DNA from: Stutzerimonas stutzeri KOS6
GTDB taxonomy: Bacteria > Pseudomonadota > Gammaproteobacteria > Pseudomonadales > Pseudomonadaceae
Length of the DNA stretch: 64,000 nucleotides
Assembly: GCF_000307775.2 (NCBI RefSeq)
Contig: NZ_KK020675.1
Span: 538,542-602,541, forward strand
Reading direction: 5' to 3'
Shown: piece after piece, positions 59,389 to 64,000 of the stretch
Position numbering within the stretch: position 1 is the stretch's first letter
Layout of the letters: every line of letters starts with the position of its first letter
Notes under the pieces: model-generated
What the model saw: only the letters and a program-made list of their open reading frames with translations
Told to the model about the DNA's origin: nothing
Databases searched by the model: none
Program-made: the position numbers and the translations under genes

Positions 59389-60369
59389 ATGAAAGATGCC
59401 CTTTGCGCCCGCCATCTCGACGCCGCCGCGCTGCCGCTGATCGATATCGCCGGGCTGTTTTCAGCCGAACCTGCCGACCGCATCGCCGTCGCCGAGCGCA
59501 TCGGTGCGGCCTGTCGCGAGGTCGGCTTCTTCTGCATTGCCAACCATGGCGTCGATCCGGCGCTGCAGCGCGAAGTGTTCACCCAGGCGCAGGCCTTTTT
59601 CGCCCAGCCGGAGACGGCCAAGCGTGCCGTGGACAAGGCTCTTTCGAAGGCCAACCGCGGCTATGAGCCACTGCGTGGGCAGGTGCTGGAAGCCGGGGCG
59701 CCGGCCGATCTCAAGGAAGGCTTCTATATCGGCGAGGAACTGGCCGAGAACGACCCCCGCGTGCAGGCCGGGCGCTTCAACCATGGCGCCAACCAGTGGC
59801 CCGCCGAGCCCACAGCCTTTCGCCCGAGCATGGAGCGTTACCGCGATGCGATGAATGCGCTGGCGACCCGGTTGATGGGCGCGCTGGCGCTGTCTCTGCA
59901 GCTGCCCGAGGATTATTTCGCCGGCTTTTGCCGCGATTCCATGAGCACCCTGCGCCTGCTGCATTACCCGCCGCAGCCGGCCAATGCCGCGCCCGGCGAA
60001 AAGGGCTGCGGCGCGCATACCGACTTCGGCGGCCTGACGCTCTTGCTGCAGGACGAGAACCCCGGCCTGCAGGTCTGGGATCGCCACAGCGAAAGCTGGA
60101 TTCACGCCGAGCCAGTGCCTGGCACCTATGTGATCAACCTCGGCGACATGATCGCCCGCTGGACCAACGACCGTTACCGCTCGACCTTGCACCGGGTGGT
60201 CAACATCTCCGGGCGCGAGCGCTACAGCGTGCCGTTCTTCTTCAGCGGCAACCCGGACCATCTGGTCGAGTGCCTGCCGGTCTGCCTGGCGCCGGGCGAG
60301 ACGCCGCGCTACCCCGCGGTGACGGTGGAAGAACACCACCGCGAGATGTACCGGAGGACCTATGGCTGA
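59389..60369 (+). CDS. 2-oxoglutarate/Fe(II)-dependent oxygenase, isopenicillin-N-synthase family
   Basis: 326 aa. DIOX_N part LPLIDIAGLFSAEPADRIAV and EVGFFCIANHGVDPALQREV; jelly-roll core with HTDFGGLTLLLQDE (His and Asp ligands) and RSTLHRVVN (second His); 2-oxoglutarate-binding Arg in RYSVPFF. The metal triad is complete, so it is expected to be active. AGCAGG precedes the ATG at 59389. Substrate unknown. The stop overlaps the following hydrolase gene by 8 bp, and an ABC importer follows, so it likely oxidises an imported compound. Confidence 0.85.
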   Translation: MKDALCARHLDAAALPLIDIAGLFSAEPADRIAVAERIGAACREVGFFCIANHGVDPALQREVFTQAQAFFAQPETAKRAVDKALSKANRGYEPLRGQVLEAGAPADLKEGFYIGEELAENDPRVQAGRFNHGANQWPAEPTAFRPSMERYRDAMNALATRLMGALALSLQLPEDYFAGFCRDSMSTLRLLHYPPQPANAAPGEKGCGAHTDFGGLTLLLQDENPGLQVWDRHSESWIHAEPVPGTYVINLGDMIARWTNDRYRSTLHRVVNISGRERYSVPFFFSGNPDHLVECLPVCLAPGETPRYPAVTVEEHHREMYRRTYG

Positions 60370-61111
60370 CATCGTCCTCATCCACGGCGCCTGGGCCGGC
60401 AGCTGGGTCTGGGATTCGCTGCAGGATGGCCTGCGCAGTGCCGGACACAGGCCCCACGCGGTCGATCTGCCGGGCAATGGCAGCGACGCCACGCCGTTGG
60501 CGGATGTCTCGCTGGAACGCTACATCGAGCATGTCGGCGGGTTGATCGAGACGCTGCCCGGCCCGGTGCACCTGGTGGCTCATTCCGGCGGCGGGGTGAC
60601 GGCCACAGCGGTCGCCGAGCGCTATGCCGAACGCATCGCCGGAGTCGCCTATGTCGCCGGGATGATGCTGCCCAGCGGCATGGGCTTCGGCGAGCTCTGC
60701 ACAGAGCTGAGCCGCGACTTTCCCGAGGTCAGCGGCATCGGACCCTATCTCGAAGCAGCGCCCGGCGGCAGCCGCGTACCCAGCGATGCCGCCTGCGCAG
60801 TCTTCTTCCACGACGCACCGGCGCAGGCCGCGGTCGACGCGGCGCGCCGCCTGACGGTGCAGCCCGACGGCGGGCGCGACATCGCCGCGCACTGGAGCGC
60901 CGAGCGCTTCGGCCGCCTGCCGCGCCTTTACATCGAGGCCACGCGGGACCGCTCCGTACTGCCGCTGGTGCAACAGCGCATGCAGCAGCTGGTGCCGGGC
61001 GCCGAGCAGGTGCTGCTCGATTGCGGCCACGCACCGCAGCTGGCCGCGCCGCAAGCACTGCTCGCCGCCCTCCTGGATTTCTTCGCTCGCCATCCGCATC
61101 CGGCGTTCTGA
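60362..61111 (+). CDS. Alpha/beta-fold hydrolase
   Basis: 249 aa. Oxyanion HGAWAGSW, nucleophile elbow VAHSGGG with Ser at about 75, catalytic His in DCGHAPQLAAP. The early IVLIHGAWAGSWVWDSL and the C-terminal GHAPQLAAPQALLAALL recall plant-type esterases (salicylate/methyl ester, pheophorbidase-like family) and EstC-like enzymes. The acid residue is probably in ATRDRSV. Starts inside the oxygenase gene, giving tight coupling. Confidence 0.85.
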   Translation: MADIVLIHGAWAGSWVWDSLQDGLRSAGHRPHAVDLPGNGSDATPLADVSLERYIEHVGGLIETLPGPVHLVAHSGGGVTATAVAERYAERIAGVAYVAGMMLPSGMGFGELCTELSRDFPEVSGIGPYLEAAPGGSRVPSDAACAVFFHDAPAQAAVDAARRLTVQPDGGRDIAAHWSAERFGRLPRLYIEATRDRSVLPLVQQRMQQLVPGAEQVLLDCGHAPQLAAPQALLAALLDFFARHPHPAF

Positions 61112-61156
61112 CCCGTTTATTGCATTGCGCTATCAGCCAACCTCAAGGAGCTTTCC

Positions 61157-62134
61157 ATGTTCAAGAAAACCCTGATCGCCAGCACCCTGCTGGCCCTGTT
61201 CAGCCACTCCGTCCTCGCCGCCGACAAGGTGCGCTGGCTCAACGACTGGCTGCCGGCCGGCGACAAGGCGGCAATCTACCTCGGCGTCGAGCAGGGCCTG
61301 TTCGCCGCCGAAGGCATCGAGGTGGAAATCGCCAGCGCTCGCGGTGGCAGCGATGTGGTGACCAAGCTGGCCACCAACAGCGCCGACTTCGGCTCCGCCG
61401 GCCTGGCCTCGCTGCTGCAGGCCAAGGCCCAGGGCGATGTACCGGTGGTGGCGGTCGCGCCGATCTACAACAAGCAGCCGGATGCCTTCTTCACCACCGA
61501 AGGCTCGGGCATCGAGAGCTTCAAGGACATCGTCGGCAAGACGGTCGCCACCCCGACCTTCTCCGCCTCCAACGTGGTCTGGCCGCTGCTGCTGGAGCGC
61601 AACGGCATCGACCCGGCCAGCGTCAAGCTGCTCAAGCTCGACCCGGGCGCGCTGGCACCGATGCTCGCCACCGGCAAGGTCGACGCCACCATCAACTGGC
61701 TGACCGTCGCCCCCGGCTTCGTCCGCGCCCTCGGCGAGGCGGACAAGACGCTGAAGACCATCCCCTGGTCCGAGTACGGTTTCGAAGGCTACGGCCTGTC
61801 GCTGGTGGCATCGCAGCGCTTCGTGCAGAGCAATCCGGAGTTGGCCAAGAAATTCGTCAAGGCCTATCAGCAGGCGCAGAAGAACGCCATTGCCGATCCG
61901 GCTGCCGCCGCCGCGGCGCTGAAGAAGATGGTCAGCGAGGTCGACGAGCAGCAGGCCGAGGAGCAGTTCGTCGCGTCGGTGCCGCTGATGCAGAACGCCA
62001 TCAGCGACGCCGAAGGCGCCGGCTTCGACGCCAAGCGCCTGGCCACCACCTGGGAATGGGTCGCCAAGGCACAGGGGCTGGAGGTCGACAGCCTGGACCC
62101 GGCCAGCGCCATCGACTCCAGCCTCAGCGAGTAA
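61157..62134 (+). CDS. ABC transporter substrate-binding protein, NMT1/THI5 type
   Basis: 325 aa. Signal peptide MFKKTLIASTLLALFSHSVL to AA. Mature start KVRWLNDWLPAGDKAAIYLG, then GLFAAEGIEVEIASARGGSD and the typical DVVTKLATNSADFGSAGLAS. The fold binds nitrate, sulfonates, taurine, or pyrimidine precursors (THI5/HMP). The AYQQAQKNAIADPAAAAAALK helix is typical. First of three transporter genes, 45 bp after the hydrolase gene, with AAGGAG upstream. Confidence 0.88.
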   Translation: MFKKTLIASTLLALFSHSVLAADKVRWLNDWLPAGDKAAIYLGVEQGLFAAEGIEVEIASARGGSDVVTKLATNSADFGSAGLASLLQAKAQGDVPVVAVAPIYNKQPDAFFTTEGSGIESFKDIVGKTVATPTFSASNVVWPLLLERNGIDPASVKLLKLDPGALAPMLATGKVDATINWLTVAPGFVRALGEADKTLKTIPWSEYGFEGYGLSLVASQRFVQSNPELAKKFVKAYQQAQKNAIADPAAAAAALKKMVSEVDEQQAEEQFVASVPLMQNAISDAEGAGFDAKRLATTWEWVAKAQGLEVDSLDPASAIDSSLSE

Positions 62135-62138
62135 TGCC

Positions 62139-62942
62139 ATGAGCGCCGCAGCCCCGAATGCCACACCGCGTCCCAACATCAGCTTCGACCGGGTCAGCCA
62201 GGTCTTCACCTCCTCCGATGGCAGCGAGGTGGTGGCCCTGGACAATGCCAGCTTCGACATCGGCCGCCACGAGTTCATCGCGGTGCTCGGCCCGTCGGGC
62301 TGCGGCAAGTCCACGCTGCTGCGCATCCTCGCCGGACTGGTCAAGCCGACCCACGGCCAGGTCAGCATCTACGGCAGCCCGGTAGACGGCCCGCGCGACG
62401 AAATCGGCATCGTCTTCCAAAAGCCGACGCTGCTGCCCTGGCTGAACATTCGCGACAACCTGACCTTCCCCATGCGCCACAAGTACGGCCGCGTCACCGC
62501 CCAGGAGATCACCCGCGGCGAGGAACTGCTGGAACTGGTGGGGCTCAAGGAGTTCGGCAACAAGCGTCCGGACGAGCTCTCCGGCGGCATGCAGCAGCGT
62601 GCGGCGATCGCCCGGGCGCTGCTGCACGACCCGGAAATCCTGCTCATGGACGAGCCGTTCTCGGCCCTCGACGCGCTGACCCGCGACGAACTGAGCCTGG
62701 AGCTGCTGAACATCTGGACCCAACGCCCGAAGACGGTGCTGTTCATCACCCACTCGATTCCCGAGGCGCTGCTGCTGGCCGACCGCATCCTGGTGATGTC
62801 GGCACGTCCCGGCCGCGTGCAGGAAATCATCGATGTCGACCTGCCGCGCCCGCGGTCCATGGAAACCCTCACGGAGCCCCGTTTCAATGAGCTCGCCAAC
62901 CACATCCGCCGCAAGGTCTTCTCGCGCCATGCCGACCATTAA
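62139..62942 (+). CDS. ABC transporter ATP-binding protein, nitrate/sulfonate/taurine type
   Basis: 267 aa. Walker A LGPSGCGKSTLL near 52-59, Q-loop IVFQKPTLLPWL, signature LSGGMQQRAAIARALLHDPE, Walker B ILLMDEPFSALDAL and switch His in FITHSIPEALLLAD. It drives the NMT1-type importer. Starts 4 bp after the binding-protein gene; its last 14 bp overlap the permease gene. Confidence 0.93.
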   Translation: MSAAAPNATPRPNISFDRVSQVFTSSDGSEVVALDNASFDIGRHEFIAVLGPSGCGKSTLLRILAGLVKPTHGQVSIYGSPVDGPRDEIGIVFQKPTLLPWLNIRDNLTFPMRHKYGRVTAQEITRGEELLELVGLKEFGNKRPDELSGGMQQRAAIARALLHDPEILLMDEPFSALDALTRDELSLELLNIWTQRPKTVLFITHSIPEALLLADRILVMSARPGRVQEIIDVDLPRPRSMETLTEPRFNELANHIRRKVFSRHADH

Positions 62943-63711
62943 GTTCAAGGCCCAGGCGGATCGTTTCGCGCCCTGGCTCGCCCTGCTCGTCCTGCTGCTG
63001 GTGTGGGAAGCGGCCTGCCGTCTGCTCAAGCTGCCGAGCTTCGTGCTGCCCTCGCCCAGCGCCATCCTCGCGGCAACGCAAAAGGTCGGCCCCGGTGCCT
63101 GGGCCGAGCATATCTTCGCCACGCTGCGGGTGACCCTGATGGGCTACGGCCTGTCGATCCTGATCGGCATTCCGCTGGCCATCGCCCTGGCCTCTTCGCG
63201 GGTGATGTCGCGCACGCTGTATCCGCTGCTGGTGATCGTGCAGTCGACGCCGATCGTCGCGGTCGCGCCGATCATCGTGGTGGTGATGGGCGCCGGCGAC
63301 CTGCCGCGGGTGTTCATCACCTTCCTCATCGCCTTCTTCCCGATCGTGGTGTCCTGCGTCACCGGCCTGCTGGCGACGCCCGAGGAACTGGTGGAGCTGT
63401 CGCGTTCGCTGGGCGCTTCCAGGGCCCGCGAGTACCGCAACATCCGCCTGCCCTATGCGATCCCGCATCTGTTCTCGGCGCTGCGCATCTCCATCACCCT
63501 GGCGGTGATCGGCGCGGTGGTGGCCGAGTTCGTCGCCGCGGAAAAGGGCCTGGGCTACTTCATCAACTTCTCCACCTCGATGTTCCAGGTGCCGCAAGCC
63601 TTCGCCGCGCTGATGATGCTGGTGGTGATCAGCCTGCTGCTGTTCCACCTGATCGGGTTGCTGCAGAAGATATTCTTCCCCTGGAGCCTGCCCAAGGCGC
63701 AGCAGTCATGA
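62929..63711 (+). CDS. ABC transporter permease, nitrate/sulfonate/taurine type
   Basis: 260 aa, about six membrane helices. The EAA loop that contacts the ATPase is LSRSLGASRAREYRNIRLPY. The ATG at 62929 (MPTIKFKAQADRF) is chosen; the frame is open farther back inside the ATPase gene. It completes a binding-protein/ATPase/permease importer. The operon ends here and the repeat array starts 28 bp later. Confidence 0.9.
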   Translation: MPTIKFKAQADRFAPWLALLVLLLVWEAACRLLKLPSFVLPSPSAILAATQKVGPGAWAEHIFATLRVTLMGYGLSILIGIPLAIALASSRVMSRTLYPLLVIVQSTPIVAVAPIIVVVMGAGDLPRVFITFLIAFFPIVVSCVTGLLATPEELVELSRSLGASRAREYRNIRLPYAIPHLFSALRISITLAVIGAVVAEFVAAEKGLGYFINFSTSMFQVPQAFAALMMLVVISLLLFHLIGLLQKIFFPWSLPKAQQS

Positions 63712-63738
63712 ACCTGATGCGGACTGGCAGAGGCCCAC

Positions 63739-64000
63739 GGGCGAATGAATTCGCCCCTACAAAAGCCAGTGCCCCCCCGTAGGGGCGAACTTGTTCGCCC
63801 ACATCGACCGCAGCCCACTGGCGAATGAATTCGCCCCTACAAAAGCCGGTGCCGTACCCGTAGGGGCGAACTTGTTCGGCCACATCGACCGCAGCCCGCG
63901 GGTGAATGAATTCGCCCCTACAAAAGCCAGTGCCACCCCCCGTAGGGGCGAACTTGTTCGCCCACATCGACCGCAGCCCGCGGGTGAATGAATTCGCCAC
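63739..64000. repeat. Tandem array of about 81-bp units with paired hairpins, continuing past the window
   Basis: Three full units and part of a fourth, starting at 63741, 63821, 63902 and 63984 (periods 80, 81 and 82). Each unit has GGGCGAAT-GA-ATTCGCCC then CTAC, about 27 bp later GTAGG then GGGCGAAC-TT-GTTCGCCC, in opposite orientation, with CACATCGACCGCAGCCC between units. The paired outward hairpins look like a REP pair (REPIN-like) that has been tandemly amplified. Confidence 0.88.

Noticed and set aside
63739..64000. CRISPR array
   Set aside because: Repeat units are about 81 bp, the whole unit is conserved including the parts that would be spacers, and no cas gene is present.

Overview
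This 64 kb window is chromosomal DNA from a high-G+C gammaproteobacterium, most likely a member of the Pseudomonas (Stutzerimonas) stutzeri group. The evidence is pseudomonad-type DapD, a CsdA/CsdE pair, an OprD-family porin, a TsdB/TsdA thiosulfate dehydrogenase pair, REP-like hairpin repeats and very many LysR regulators. No rRNA, tRNA, integrase, transposase or CRISPR array was seen.

Layout. 0-5.4 kb: end of dapD, csdA-csdE sulfur transfer pair, a three-copy 62-bp hairpin repeat, a FabH-like ketoacyl synthase and tsdBA. 5.5-15.7 kb: housekeeping genes (ankyrin protein, ybaK, glpD, metE, an ExoD-like protein, metR, SDR, VOC and LysE proteins). 15.8-20.3 kb: a complete curli locus, csgDEFG then csgBA, all on one strand, with an exceptionally long CsgA of about 17 repeats. 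20.6-26.3 kb: a Tsx-like channel, a purine/pyrimidine permease with a RutR-like TetR regulator, a LysR regulator, a retropepsin-like secreted protein and a DUF305 protein. 26.3-31.3 kb: an rRNA methyltransferase-like gene, a secreted SGNH hydrolase, decayed regulator tails, GST, VOC and LysR genes. 31.4-40.7 kb: a four-gene efflux operon (membrane-fusion lipoprotein, RND pump, outer-membrane channel and an added MFS pump) facing an AdeRS-like two-component system.

40.9-46.9 kb looks like an accessory patch. It holds a pyruvate-kinase-like gene broken by one base, a shortened DUF6632 membrane gene, a soluble four-PAS chemoreceptor-like gene of visibly lower G+C, and a ParD-like antitoxin translationally coupled to an extra methionine aminopeptidase behind an operator-like repeat. 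47-53.2 kb: a VOC/monooxygenase divergent pair, then an OprD porin, a Sec-exported argininosuccinate-lyase homologue, a divergent DAACS-type transporter and a LysR regulator. Together these suggest a periplasmic degradation and uptake system. 53.4-59 kb: an SDR and AarF-like pair, then a KaiC-like ATPase overlapping a hybrid histidine kinase, with no kaiA or kaiB. 59.4-63.7 kb: a tightly packed cluster of a 2-oxoglutarate/Fe(II) oxygenase, an alpha/beta hydrolase and an NMT1-type ABC importer. The window ends inside an array of about 81-bp repeats with paired hairpins.

The strongest candidates for new biology are the exported ArgH-like lyase locus, the giant curlin, the ParD-like/MetAP operon and the KaiC/hybrid-kinase pair. 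All functional statements come from reading the sequence and from family knowledge; no database search was run.
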